DNA from: Henckelia pumila
Lineage: Eukaryota; Streptophyta; Magnoliopsida; Lamiales; Gesneriaceae
Length of the DNA: 64,000 nucleotides
Reading direction: 5' to 3'
Assembly: GCF_033568475.1 (NCBI RefSeq)
Contig: NW_027331840.1
Location: 1-64,000 of the forward strand
In this document: piece after piece, positions 10,701 to 22,600 of the stretch
Position numbering within the stretch: position 1 is the stretch's first letter
How the letters are laid out: each line of letters opens with the position of its first letter
Program-made: the position numbers and the translations under genes
The notes under the pieces: generated by a model
What the model was told of the DNA's origin: nothing
Seen by the model: the letters and a program-made list of their open reading frames with translations, nothing else
Database searches by the model: none

Positions 10701-13225
10701 ATAGGGCAGTATCGGACCCAATCTATCAATCGAAGAGTCTCAATATGGGCTAATTAGATTAAACCCCGGCCCAAGTAACACCCTCGTATATTTGCCAGAG
10801 CCAAGGGCTATAGTAAGAATGGCTTTGTATTAAAAATTCAAGGGCAATTAACCACCAACATCGCAATGTGGGTTGGTGAGATGTATGTTAATATACATAT
10901 AGTGTTATCATATTATATCCAATGATTCAATACTAATTTGGCTTCTTGGGTTCTATAAAAATATGTAAATAAATTTTTGACTATTAGATTCATGAGTGTT
11001 AGGATACTATACTTGTGCTAGCATGAACTCAATCCAATATTTTTTTGTTTCTCTGTATGGAAATAAAATAAAGAAGAATAATTAAACACTAGCCGTTTGT
11101 GTTGGTGTTTATAATTATTGCATATATATATATATATTGCATGGTCCCCATCCCTCGTGATGACCAATATCCACTAGTGCACAAATCCACCCGTGAATGC
11201 TTTGATTGGTGGAAGTTGGAAATTGTAAATTGTGGCGTGTGACCAAGAATGAGTCACGGGACATGTATTTTACATAATTGGAACCAATAAAACAATTATA
11301 TACATTTGCATGTCCCACCAAGCCCTCTTTCCATCACTTCACAATTCTATATGGAGCTGGTTTCACGGGCGAGATTATATTCATGACATGAGTCGGAATT
11401 AATTTACATTGATAATAAAAATTAAACTAATAGTTTTGACATAAAAATAATATTTTTTTATTGATCAAGTTGAATAAAATATATATCTCACAAAATTAAC
11501 GACATATAAGATCATATATGTGAATATGTGACAATTAATTCTATTATTATAATGAAAAAACCAAGTATCATATATATACAATAGAACTTAAAAGGATTTC
11601 ATTAATGATATACCTTAGATATTCTAACATAATAAATAACTAACGAACGCACAAACATTGCGTATGTAATATAATGTATTGTGTGTATATAATATAACAT
11701 TTATTTTTTAAAAATGTTTGATTTTAATAAGATATGCATTTTTCGTAATTTGACACTTTTATGGAGGTTTTTTTTTTTTTTTTTTGCAATTTGAGTTTGA
11801 GTACACCAAGAGACCAGTTAAAGTGCTCTTTCTTAATATAGAGTATAGATATCTATTTAGAGATAGAATTAATTTATATTTTGAATTAATTATTTTGTGA
11901 TATGAAATGTAATGTTCGGTCATTGGGATCTAAACAATTCCTAGCGAAACTTGCACCTGCTTAGAATAAAAATAATAAAAATGCAGATTGTAATTATCAT
12001 CTCTACTTTCTAGTGGCGAGAGTAATACATAAACAATAACAACAGTCCGAAATGGTATAGAACCTAACTCATTTTTGTGCCGACCCTCGAAACTCCACCG
12101 AGAATATTTTTAAGGATTTTAATTAGTTTAAATTTTTTAAGGTCCTTAGAAACTAAAAAAAAAAAAAAAAAAGAAAAAAAAAAGAAGAGATAATTAAGAG
12201 ATATTAATTCGTGGGTTATGTTTTGTTTTGTAAAAAAAGAAGTAATCATTGATTTGTTAGGTTTCCTCGTTAATAAAAAAAATTGACACTTGATTAATCA
12301 ATTTTGGAGTCTAATGCACATTTTCTTCAACTCTCTTATTTTCTTAAAGATTGACAACAATGAATTGGTGTTGAATTTACTTGTATAGATAGCATTCTGA
12401 TACGCAACCAATCATTATTAGATCATAAAAACAATATATTTTTATAGGAAGGTTACTTACTTGGCTTTTGCAATTGTTGTGGGAAGTTGATTAGAAAGGT
12501 TGAAACTGTTTCTTGCACTTCTCTTACATTTACCCATATCTTTTCGTTACATCACATGTATGTATTGCCGTCCAAGAATTGTTTAATTTTTGGAATTTTA
12601 AAAAGGATTTGTTCATATAACGTAGTCTTGACAATATTATATTCTAGGGTAAGAAAAACATAAAAAAAAACTTAAGATTTTAATTTCTAGTAACTTTTAC
12701 ATTTCCTTTCTCATATTATTACGCTTTATTAACTTTGGTACCTATAGATTATAATTTAATGTATTTGTAAGTTTAGATGAATATACTGCTTTTAATCACA
12801 AAATATTTGCTATTTTAATTATTATTATATTATTAAAGTAGAAACAAGCAAAACATATTTCCTTCCTTCCAATTATATATTTTTATTTTTTTCACACAAA
12901 TTAAAAAAAAATAATTGGAAAATAAATTTTGTATAAACTTTCTTTTTTGTCCCTAGCTATTTAACGGATTTAAAAATGATTGTACAATTTTTAAAATATA
13001 GTTAATAGATGTATATTGACAAAAAAATATAAAAAATATTATTAAATATGATATATGACTATATATTTGAATTAAATAAAAAAAAATAAATTATATAATT
13101 AAAACAAACGGAGTATTTTGAAATTGAATATTATGAAACAGTGTTCAAATTAACGAAAGTAAATGAAATAGTAACCTTTCCAAGCAAACCATAAAGCAAA
13201 TGGCCTGCGACGTTCACGGCGGGCT
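7723..13225. other. Long intergenic region, no gene recognised
   Basis: About 5.5 kb of mostly AT-rich DNA. The first 300 bases include the 3' untranslated region of the SPIRAL1-like gene. One MITE-like element is listed separately (9497-9775). A GC-rich patch at 9008-9050 (TGAGGGGGC ... GCGGCCCCTCA) can pair with itself, and a 106-codon ORF on the minus strand (9046-9366) beside it shows no family motif. Simple A/T runs occur at 11760-11785 and 12140-12185. Confidence 0.6.
9497..9775. mobile_element. MITE-like foldback element, copy 2 (degraded)
   Basis: Its layout matches copy 1 at 4961: a left arm with GCGATTTTGGTAATTTGTG, a centre with ACGTGACATATTAATG, and a right arm with AAACTAAAATTTGAAAAC. 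The arms are less alike than in copy 1, so it is probably an older insertion. Confidence 0.5.
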
Positions 13226-13232
13226 TATATAA
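13225..13232 (+). promoter_or_regulatory. TATA box of the polygalacturonase gene
   Basis: TTATATAA lies 50 bases upstream of the proposed start codon, in a short GC-richer patch (GGCGGGC just before). Confidence 0.55.
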
Positions 13233-13281
13233 TGCTGCTTTCCCTCCCTCAACAATACTCTGCCACTACTTTTCATCGATC

Positions 13282-15965
13282 ATGGAGTTTCCAAAAACAT
13301 TCAAGGTGAATTCCTTTTCTTCCTCTTTTTTTTTCATGGAATCGAATTGAATTGAATTTCCTCTAACGAACGAATGAATTCCCATTTCAAAGTTGCGATT
13401 TTTGCCGGCTTCTCAGGTAATTCAAGCAATCCTCGTTGTTGCCGCCATTGTTGTGGTGAGATCAAACTTGGTGAAGGGTCGAGATCTTTGGGATGACTTG
13501 GAGTACTGCGCTCTGAGTTGCAGGGGTCACGGTGCTTCGTTGGCGGATTTCGGAGGCGTGGGAGATGGAACGACGTCGAATACCAAGGCTTTTCAGGCTG
13601 CCGTCGATTATCTCAGCCAGTTTGAATCCGACGGCGGGTCGACGCTGTTCGTTCCGCCGGGGAAATGGTTGACCGGAAGTTTCAACATCACCAGCCATTT
13701 CACCCTTTTTCTGCACAATGAAGCTGTTCTTCTTGCTTCCCAGGTTTTATTTTTATACCTTCCATTTTATTATTAATCTTTTTTATTTGTTTGAATTTGA
13801 ATTTAATTAAATGTCTTCTTCCTATCTTTTTTTTTTGTTTTTTATTTATTCAAAAATAATAATGATAATAAAAACTGAATTATATTTTAAATTATTTTCA
13901 AAATGATCGTGTCCATCCCCTGCCATACCTACTAGTGACTAGTGAGTGAGTGAATCTTCCGAGGATCTGATGTAACTTTGTTTGTTTAGTTGTGGATGCC
14001 CATTTAAAATTTTTAAATATAAATATAAATGAACGTTTTTTTTGTTTATTATTTAGAATAATGTGGTTAGTTGAGTTAATGTCAGCAAAAATAGTTTATA
14101 TAGTTTGAAAATGTATGGTTCATAAAATATATATGATTTACAATTAGACCGTGGGATATAATACAAAGATACTATTCTTATGCTAATATTTTGTAGTAAC
14201 GGGTCATGAAAGGCGTATTAGTGCTCCCGAGAAAACAGAGAAAAGTGGAATGCTAGAAGCTGGTCAATGAAATGATTTGATTTACTAAGTTAAATATTAA
14301 GATCAAGATGGTCAAAAAAATTGATTAATTAGTGATGTTAAAGGTTATAACAAGAAAAATTAATGTCAAAGTTTGGGTGTTAATAATTGATAAGTGACAA
14401 TATGTAAAATTGCTTTGTGTTTTTTAAACTGTATCTCAAAGGTCAAAGCATGGGTAGCAAAACCAAGCGAAGCAAAAGGAAAGGAAATTTTACTGTATGA
14501 TAAGGAATAGTGTTTTTAATATTTGATCAGTATACTCAATTTCATCCTATGAATTAAACGTAGGATGAAAGTGAATGGACTGTAATAGAACCCCTCCCAT
14601 CCTACGGTCGAGGACGCGACACCGAGGGGGGAAGATACATCAGTCTCATCTTTGGTACCAACCTAACCGATGTGGTAATAACAGGCAAGAATCTGAATCC
14701 AAGACAGTCTTATGAAATAAACTGAGTATATAGAGATGATCGCCTAATGTTTGAACTGTGACACAAGCTTTTCGATTCCGTTTGCAGGCGATAATGGCAC
14801 CATTGATGGGCAAGGTCAATCCTGGTGGGACAAGTTCCACAAGGGAGAGCTGCAATACACAAGGCCCTATCTGATTGAGATCATGTATTCGGATGCTATT
14901 CTGATATCGAATCTGACCTTGGTTAACTCGCCTTCGTGGAATGTTCATCCTGTATATAGCAGGTATGGAAGAAAAGGCTTTTTGATTTTCTTGAATATGA
15001 TACCCTGCTCTTAACAAACATGAACTGATGAAGCAAAAATGATTTCTTGTTTTCAAAATGCAGCAATATTATAGTCCAAGGCATCACAATTCTCGCGCCT
15101 GTCAATTCTCCAAATACTGATGGTATCAATCCAGGTTAGTGATTAAAGCGTACTCAAAGTGTGTCCCTTGCAATGAAGTAGACTAATAAATGAGTTTTGA
15201 TGTATAACTTTTGTATTGAATTCTTCAGATTCTTGCACAAATACTCGGATCGAGGACTGTTACATCGTGTCTGGGGACGACTGTGTCGCGGTAAAGAGCG
15301 GTTGGGATGAGTACGGGATAGCTTTTGGCATGCCAACAAAACAACTAGTCATTCGAAGACTCACCTGCATTTCTCCAACCAGTGCTGTGATTGCATTAGG
15401 CAGTGAAATGTCTGGTGGAATTCAGGATGTTCGGGCAGAAGACATTCTTGCCATAAATTCCGAATCAGGAATCAGGATCAAGACAGCAATCGGTAGAGGT
15501 GGTTATGTTAAGGACATATACGTACGAGGAATGACGATGAAAACCATGAAATGGGCGTTCTGGATGACTGGTAACTACGGCTCCCATGCAGACAATAACT
15601 ATGACCCGAATGCATTTCCTGTTATTCAGAACATCAATTACCGGGACGTGGTGGCCGAAAACGTGACCATGGCTGGAAGGTTAGAGGGTATCCCAGGCGA
15701 TCCATTCACAGGAATCTGTATATCTAATGTCACGATCCAGTTGGCGACAAAAGCCAAAAAAGTTCAATGGAACTGCACGGATGTTGAAGGGATTTCGAGT
15801 GGTGTCGTTCCCCGGCCTTGTGATAAGCTAGCAGATCAAGGGAACGAGTACGTTTCATCCTGTGATTTTCCGACGGACGACTTGCCTGTCAATAATCTTG
15901 AAGTTCAAACATGTTATTACAGACGTAAGAAAACTTTAGATGGTCATGTATTTAGACATGTGTGA
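13282..15965 (+). CDS. Polygalacturonase-like glycoside hydrolase family 28
   Basis: Exons 13282-13305, 13417-13743, 14564-14684, 14788-14962, 15064-15134 and 15229-15965 give 484 residues. The protein is a GH28 right-handed beta-helix enzyme that would act on pectin in the wall. The N-terminus has a hydrophobic signal or anchor (VIQAILVVAAIVVV). Then follow LTDFG-type sequence (SLADFGGVGDGTTSNTKAF), PPGKWLTGSFN, NTDGINPD (233-240), GDDCVAVKSG (255-264) and RIKT (322-325), the conserved GH28 blocks. The third intron starts with GC (14685), not GT. The position of the canonical catalytic His motif reads ALGSEMSGG, as in the plant clade annotated 'probable polygalacturonase', so exact activity is uncertain. 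A second in-frame acceptor at 13392 would add eight residues. Exon 1 is tiny (eight codons) and is chosen because the long ORF has no ATG of its own near its start. Confidence 0.92.
13306..13416 (+). other. Intron 1 of the polygalacturonase gene with two possible acceptors
   Basis: The donor is AAG|GTGAATTC. Acceptors at 13391-13392 (TTTCAAAG) and 13415-13416 (GCTTCTCAG) are both in phase. The second has the better pyrimidine context and is used in the model. Confidence 0.6.
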
Positions 15966-16398
15966 TTGGAATGGTTAAGATTTCAGAATATTGATCCAAA
16001 TGTACTATATTGAATATATCCCGTTACAACAGATATTCGATTTTACTATGACAATCCAACCTGTAATGGCAGCAGAGCAACACCAGCTTCCCACCACACA
16101 CCCTTCACTCTCACTCAGCCAATCGCCGCCATAATCGACTCTTCAGCCTAACCAATGCTACAGCATCATTCCAAACCCAATAACCAATTCCATTGTCATC
16201 ATAATTCCAGTATTCCGGTGACCGAAGATCCTTTTTCTCTTCTTTATTTCAAGTGCTGGCATTTCTAGAGTATTCAATTGCTCGCTTGATGGAATGAATT
16301 TACAATATTCCATATCCTATGCGATGATAGTGACAAGTAAATAATAACGTAGCAAACTAAATTTGTCATTGATGAAATATACATTTTACTTGCAGCCA

Positions 16399-16689
16399 TG
16401 AATTCAAGCCAGAAATTCCGAGTGTTCGGATGCAGTTCTTCGGGGATAATGGTAAGAGTAACGTCTTGCACGCTGCATCGCTCTTTCGATACAAGACGGT
16501 TCTTTTACGAATCATATAAATTTAGTGAGACTAATCCTTTGCTCCATAATAACAGTGGATGATACTGTTGGGACATTTGACGACAAAGTTGCAACATTTT
16601 GGATAGGCTCTGATATTCGTGTCTATGTACATGGTCTGATCCGCGTCGAGTTGGGAGAAGGTGTGGATGAGTTTATAAAAGCTAGATAA
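16399..16689 (+). pseudogene. Two-exon gene relic, family not recognised
   Basis: An open frame ending at 16451 (reading EFKPEIPSVRMQFFGDN) stops at a good donor, GGTAAGAG, and joins in frame to 16555-16689 after TAACAG. The second piece reads VDDTVGTFDDKVATFWIGSD and ends with TAG-free sequence up to TAA at 16687. The clean splice and protein-like composition suggest the last two exons of a gene. Upstream (16031-16270) a Pro/Ser/His-rich stretch with an in-frame stop could be its broken first exon. It may be a truncated copy or a real small gene whose start I cannot find. Confidence 0.4.
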
Positions 16690-16699
16690 TGGATTTCTC

Positions 16700-18064
16700 A
16701 GTAAAATAGTGTGAATTATTTACTAGTAAAATTGATCAAACAGTAGAGAAGTTAACTGAAGAAAAAATAATTTCTTTTGTTGGAAAACGGAAAGGGGTGT
16801 TTCTTGAAGTGGAAGTATTGAGGTGTGATTTCTTTGATATAATATATAATATAAATAACAAGAATTTGTCATTCTTTAAAATCATTAGCCGACTTTTTTT
16901 GACCGTAGACATGGATATTATTTGGTTCAGAAATTTTAACGACCATATGTTTTTTTCCCTTTAAAAAAAAACTTTATGTTTTTGGAAAAGTTAAAAGAGA
17001 AGTGGTTGTCGTCACACATTCATCAACATTTTTTTAATCAATAATATATTATATATTCCTGAATTTTATATTACTATTTACAAGTGCAACACGAAAGTCG
17101 AAAACACTCGAAGAAACAATAAACAACATTTATTGCTTCAATATTCTGATAGGACATATGAACTATTTGAATCATTAAGCAAACTTCTTTGTTAAGAATA
17201 ATATTACTTATTTAAGTGTGCCCAGTGTGAACATTATGCGATGCTTTTCGGTCAAAGTAAATAACATTTTTCCATTTGGTTTTATCGATGCACGTGTTAC
17301 GTGTTTGTATAATTCTTTTTAATTAATTTGATTTGTATTTAAGTAAGAAAAATGACATAGCTGTAAAAATTATCGAGAGATTAAATTACAATTTGAAAAG
17401 TAGATTTTTTTATATTAAAAAAAAAAACAAAAGTGTAATATCTATATCATATAAGGACAATTTTGGAAAAACAAAAAAGATGGGTTTCATTTTATCTAAT
17501 AAACATATTCTTTATATATAGTAAGTATAGATAAGAATAAGCATATTGTGAAATGATTTTATGAATCTATACTCGTGATATGATTATATCTACAGTAAAA
17601 ACTAAAAAGTAATGCTTTGACATAATTATTAATATTTTTACACGAGCTATAAAACTGATCTACATATGGCATGCATCATCTCATAAGAAATTTTTGTGTT
17701 TAATTTATCTTAATATTTCAATAAATCTGCAGACTCATTCCAAGTTACTTCCCACTCTCCGTTAATCATTCCTTCCTTGCTTAACCCAAAACAAAACTCA
17801 AATAAAAAATATCCCACAAAATCCCAAAAGTTTATAAAGTCAAAGTCAATGAAGACTCAGTCCAAAACTCCTTGTTCCATACGCTGTTTGTGTGGGTAAG
17901 AGAATTTTTGACAAATTTAAATAGCAGCAGCTCCCACATCAGTTTAGTTTAATTTATGTGTGGCAAGAAATTTCTCGTAAACTACTCTCCACTTTGCTAC
18001 ATAATTTACTCATCATTTCCCTTCAACGTACGTACGATCGAGGCCATCCATATACATAATTAAC
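16700..18064. other. AT-rich intergenic DNA
   Basis: No gene recognised. The part from 17700 to 18064 is the likely promoter and leader of the HIPP gene. Confidence 0.55.
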
Positions 18065-18852
18065 ATGTCTAAGGTGATGATTTCTTACATATTTTATTCG
18101 ATCTTGGAAATATAATTACTTGATGAACTTTCATTTAAAGTCCCTTAGTTCATACATATAACTTTTATTTTACTAGCTAGGAATGATTTCTTAAGAAGAA
18201 ATGCAGTAGTCGATTAATCTTGGTTGCTTCAACTATTTTTGATATGAAAGATATGATCTTGATGGCAATTAATTAGAAATATTATTTTTAATTATTTTTC
18301 TGTTTGATCGATATATAACCGGAGATTTCTAGCTAGCTTGGTTTTTAACATTGGTTATAATATTTTGTCGGCAGAAAGTGGTGTTGAAGTTAGAACTTCG
18401 TGATGACAAAGATAAACAGAAGGCGATGAAGGCAGTTTCTGGCCTCCCTGGTAAGTGTGTATGTGTTCGCGCGCGCGTGTGCATGTTTTAGAGATATTTT
18501 AGAAAAGAAATTAATATAATTTTAATTATTAAATAATTTTTTTTTTTTGAGAGGATTATTGAATAAAATTTGTATTGTAGGAGTTGAATCTCTAGCCATG
18601 AACATGAAGGACAAGAAATTAACGGTAATCGGAGACGTGGATCCAGTTCAAGTGGTGGCCAAATTGAGAAAGTTTTGGCACACTGAATTGGTGACGGTGG
18701 GGCCATCCAAAGAACCAGAGAAGAAGAAAGACGACCAAGCTGATAGCGCCAAAAATAATAATAATAATTTTACTCATCCTTATTATATAGCACCCCAACA
18801 TGGATACTACATAACTGCAGAAGAAAACCCCAATTCCTGTGTTATTGCTTAG
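18065..18852 (+). CDS. HIPP-type HMA-domain protein with CaaX farnesylation box
   Basis: Exons 18065-18073, 18375-18450 and 18581-18852 (GT-AG introns) give 118 residues. Residues 4-70 form a heavy-metal-associated ferredoxin-like domain: [20 protein letters not shown], then [20 protein letters not shown], then a VAKLRKFW helix. A charged linker, an Asn run and a Tyr-rich stretch follow. The protein ends in CVIA, a CaaX box for farnesylation. This matches the heavy-metal-associated isoprenylated plant protein family. The CxxC metal-binding pair expected at the first loop is replaced by LRDD, so metal binding by the usual mode is unlikely. A first exon of only three codons is typical of this family. 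Role inferred: membrane-anchored adaptor in stress responses. Confidence 0.92.
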
Positions 18853-19200
18853 TTTCTATAATATTATATTTTCGCTTTAAAATCAAAATATATAATTAAT
18901 GACACAATAATGCATTAGTTTTTCATCTTTCTTTCTTTTTTGTCCCAAAAATTAATCAGAGAACATGTATTGTATAAATTTGATTTTTATTGGACATGTT
19001 TGTGTGGTGTCAATGTCACGATCATCGATATTACGTTTTAACCTTTAGTTTGGTCGTGTTGTGATAATTTATCGAAAAAGTCTTATCCAATTGTGGTGGA
19101 ATGGAATATAAATACCCAACTTGCATTTAATTAGTTTCAATTAATTTAATGATTTTGAGAGATAAAAAAAAATGCCAGTCTTCGTACGTTGCATTACTAC
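18853..19200. other. 3' region of the HIPP gene and intergenic DNA
   Basis: AT-rich. It ends at ACTAC (19196-19200), the target duplication of element 1. Confidence 0.6.
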
Positions 19201-19635
19201 TGATAGTTTACACCTAAAAATTCAACTGGGCCTGAGCCCAATCATGAAGGTCCACTCCAAATATTTTTGAGGCCCAAGCTTATTTAAATATTATATATAT
19301 TTAAATCAAGCAGACTTTGAATTCTAAAAAAGCCCATACAAGGCTCAAGCCCGTGAAACTCTCCGAATATCTATAAATAGCTCAAGTCACCTCATTATTA
19401 CGGTACACACTTTCTTTAGCACTATATCGTTCTACTCTCGATTATTATTCCTTGAGTAATAACTGACTTGAGCGTCGGAGTGCCTTCACCGGGAACCCTC
19501 CCGGCTCCTCTGACTTTGTTTTGTGACGTAGGAACAACCCACTGAAGATCTTCCAAGGGAACGTACAAGGATTTATTCATACTCCGGACTTTGCGGAAGC
19601 AACGTGTTGAGTACAAGTGATTTTTGGCTACATCA
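19201..19635 (+). repeat. 5' LTR of element 1
   Basis: 435 bp, TGATAGTTTACACC to TTGGCTACATCA. Pairs with 29268-29702. Differences by eye: base 7, one A/G in an A run, GTCGG/GTTGG, TCACC/TCGCC and GCTCC/GCTTC. Confidence 0.95.
19371..19380 (+). promoter_or_regulatory. LTR TATA box, element 1
   Basis: CTATAAATAG in the middle of the LTR, the only good TATA box there. Transcription probably starts about 30 bases downstream. The 3' LTR carries the same box. Confidence 0.7.
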
Positions 19636-19638
19636 GCT

Positions 19639-19657
19639 TGGCGCCGTCTGTGAGAAA
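19639..19657 (+). other. Primer binding site, element 1
   Basis: TGGCGCCGTCTGTGAGAAA starts three bases after the LTR. TGGCGCCGT is the usual opening of Tat and Athila primer sites. Confidence 0.75.
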
Positions 19658-19696
19658 CCGTTCACTACGTCATTGAGAACACATATTACTTCAAAA

Positions 19697-22600
19697 ATGT
19701 CTCAAGGAAATATTAACAATGGAAACGCACCGCCGAGTATTACTCTCACCCGTGAAGACTTGACTGCGCTAATGGAAAACACAGCAGCACTCGCAGCAAA
19801 AGATGCAGTTGCTCAGTACCTAGAAACCCGCAAGCGCAAAAGCAGCAAGAAAAAGGCTCAGACTGAAGGCTCATCATCTCTTGACCCTAATAACGGAGAC
19901 CCAAATAAAGATAAATCTAAAGTGAATGATAAAGATCAAGGGGGGACCAAGAAAAATACTACTCAGAAAGACGGTGAAGCAAGTGTTCACACAGTTCATG
20001 ACATTTCTGGCGAAAACAAGATCACTAATCCAGCTCGGAAGGATGGATCTCGCACACATGTAACTGGAGAGAATATGTCCGCAATTTTGCCGTCACGCCG
20101 AAGCCCCTTCACTGATGACATATTATCTGAAGCATTACCAAAGGGAGTCAAAATCCCCAGCTTACCTGAGTTCGATGGAACGAGTGACCCCCAAGACCAT
20201 ATTGACAAATTCTACGCGAAAGCGGATTTGTATGATATCACAGATGCTGTATACTGTAAAATTTTCCGAACAACATTATCAGGAAGAGCACTCACATGGT
20301 TCAACAAGTTACCCTCTGGATCTATTGCCAATTTGGAGCAACTTACTGACTGCTTCATCCAGCAATTCTCAATTAACAAAAAATACCCAAAAACAGCAGC
20401 ATATTTGTTCACAGTCATTCAAAAAGAAGGAGAATGTTTGAGGGACTATGTTCGGCGATTTACTCATGCGGTGCACGAAGTCTTACACGTGAACCATGAT
20501 TTGTTAGCTAGAATAATGCAACAAAACTTGCGCCATCGGAAGTTCAAAGAATCAATAGCGGGAAGGCCGCCCAAAAACTTAGAAGAATTATTGGAAAGAG
20601 CTGAGAAATACATACGGGTTGAAGAATCTGTAGAGCCACACTACTTGAATAAAATAAAGAGAGAAGAAGATAAATCAGATATTAGAAAGCGAGACGAGAA
20701 GCGAACAACACAGAGCCCCAGCCTCCAAAATACACCCCTCAATGCACGTCTGACCGATATACTGGTAGTGGCTAAAAAACAAGGGTTGTTGCGTCCCCCT
20801 CGCCCAATGCAAAATAACCCAAAGCGCCAGCGTTCGGACAAGTACTGCCATTTTCATAAAGATAAAGGTCATACTACAGAAGATTGCTTCAGTTTGCGAG
20901 CAGAAATTGAAAAACTCATAAAACGCGGGCATTTGGGAAATTTTGTGGACAAGTCCCGCGGTGAGAAGAGAGATGACAGGCGTCGGGACGAACAACCAAA
21001 ACGTGACTATCAAAAGCGACATGATGAAACTGGGAAACAACATGAACGAGCTGATGAAAATTTGCCCTCAGGAGGGGTAATCGTCGTAATCACTGGGGGG
21101 CCTGCTTGTGGCGACTCGAACAATGCAAGAAAAGCTCTTCTGCGGGCAGCAAAAGGAACCAACAATTTATCTAGCCCCACATCCTTGTCGATATATGAAA
21201 TTGGAACCATCCAAGAGGGATTATCATTCAGTGACAAAGATCTGGAGAACCCTCGGGGCACCCATAATGATGCTTTAATTATCTCAGCCACAATCTCCAA
21301 TTTTTGGGTAAAGAAAATTTTAGTGAATTCAGGAAGTTCAGCCGACATAATTTTTCATGATGCATTCGTGAAGTTGGGTATTAGTAATGCACAGTTATCT
21401 CCAGTCAACACTCCACTAGTTGGATTTTCCGGAGAAATAGTTGAAGCTTTGGGAGAAGTAACGCTTCCTCTTTCCTTGGGTTCTTACCCCAAAAGGTTTA
21501 CTAAAATGATGAAATTCCTTGTAGTAAAGGCTTCATCTGCATACAATGTGATATTGGGACGACCAAGTCTCAATATATTCCAAGCCATCGGATCGACATA
21601 TCACATGAAGCTGAAGTTTCCGACTCCAGGAGGAGTAGGAGAAGCCATTGGTGACCATCGTCTAGCCAAAGAATGTCATGCGGTGACATTGCGGGGTTCA
21701 TCAAGAAATCGTAAAAGACAAGTTTCTAGTGAGGAAAGAGCACCGAAACCTGGAAAAATTTTACGTGAAAACGGAATACATTTGGTGGATGAAGAAGCCC
21801 AGAGCAAAGAGAGAATAACAGCAACCGAAACTCTGAAACATGTGGCAATCATTCCAACTGATCCCAAGAAAACCCTAAAGATCGGGACCGAATTACCTCC
21901 TGAGTTGGAAGAGAAGTTGAAAAATTTTCTTGGTCGCAATTTGGACGTGTTTGCTTGGGGTGATGAGCATCTGCCAGGAATACCTCATGAATATGCGCTT
22001 CATCACCTCCGTGTTGATCCGAAAATGAGACCGGTGAAGCAAAAGAAAAGAGCATTTGGTCCAGAGAAAAATCGGCATATAGCCACGGAAGTGGAGAAAC
22101 TCTTAGCGGCAAAGTACATCAGGCCAGTTTCATACCCAGATTGGCTTGCAAATGTGGTTTTAGTACCGAAACCTGGAGGAAAGTGGCGTTTGTGTATAAA
22201 TTTCACTGATCTCAACAAAGCATGCCCCAAAGATCCGTTTCCACTCCCTCGAATTGACTTGTTTGTCGATTCAACAGCAGGATGCGAGCTGCTCACTTTT
22301 TTTGATGCATATCAAGGATACAATCAGATCGGCCTAGCGCCAGAAGACCAGGAAAAAGAAAGTTTCATCACTGATCGAGGAATTTATTGTTATGATGTAA
22401 TGCCGTTTGGGTTGAAAAATACTGGAGCTACCTATCAGCGTCTGGTAAATACCATGTTCGAACAATTGATCGGGCGTAACATGGAAGTTTATATAGATGA
22501 CATGCTCGTCAAAAGTATTCAAGCATCTAATCATTTGGAAGATCTTGAGGAATGTTTCAGTATACTCAGAAAATACAAGATGAAACTTAATCCGGATAAA

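Noticed and set aside
19874..22534. Many minus-strand ORFs across gag-pol of element 1
   Set aside because: They are mirror frames of the coding strand, recur in element 2 at the same places, and have no motif.
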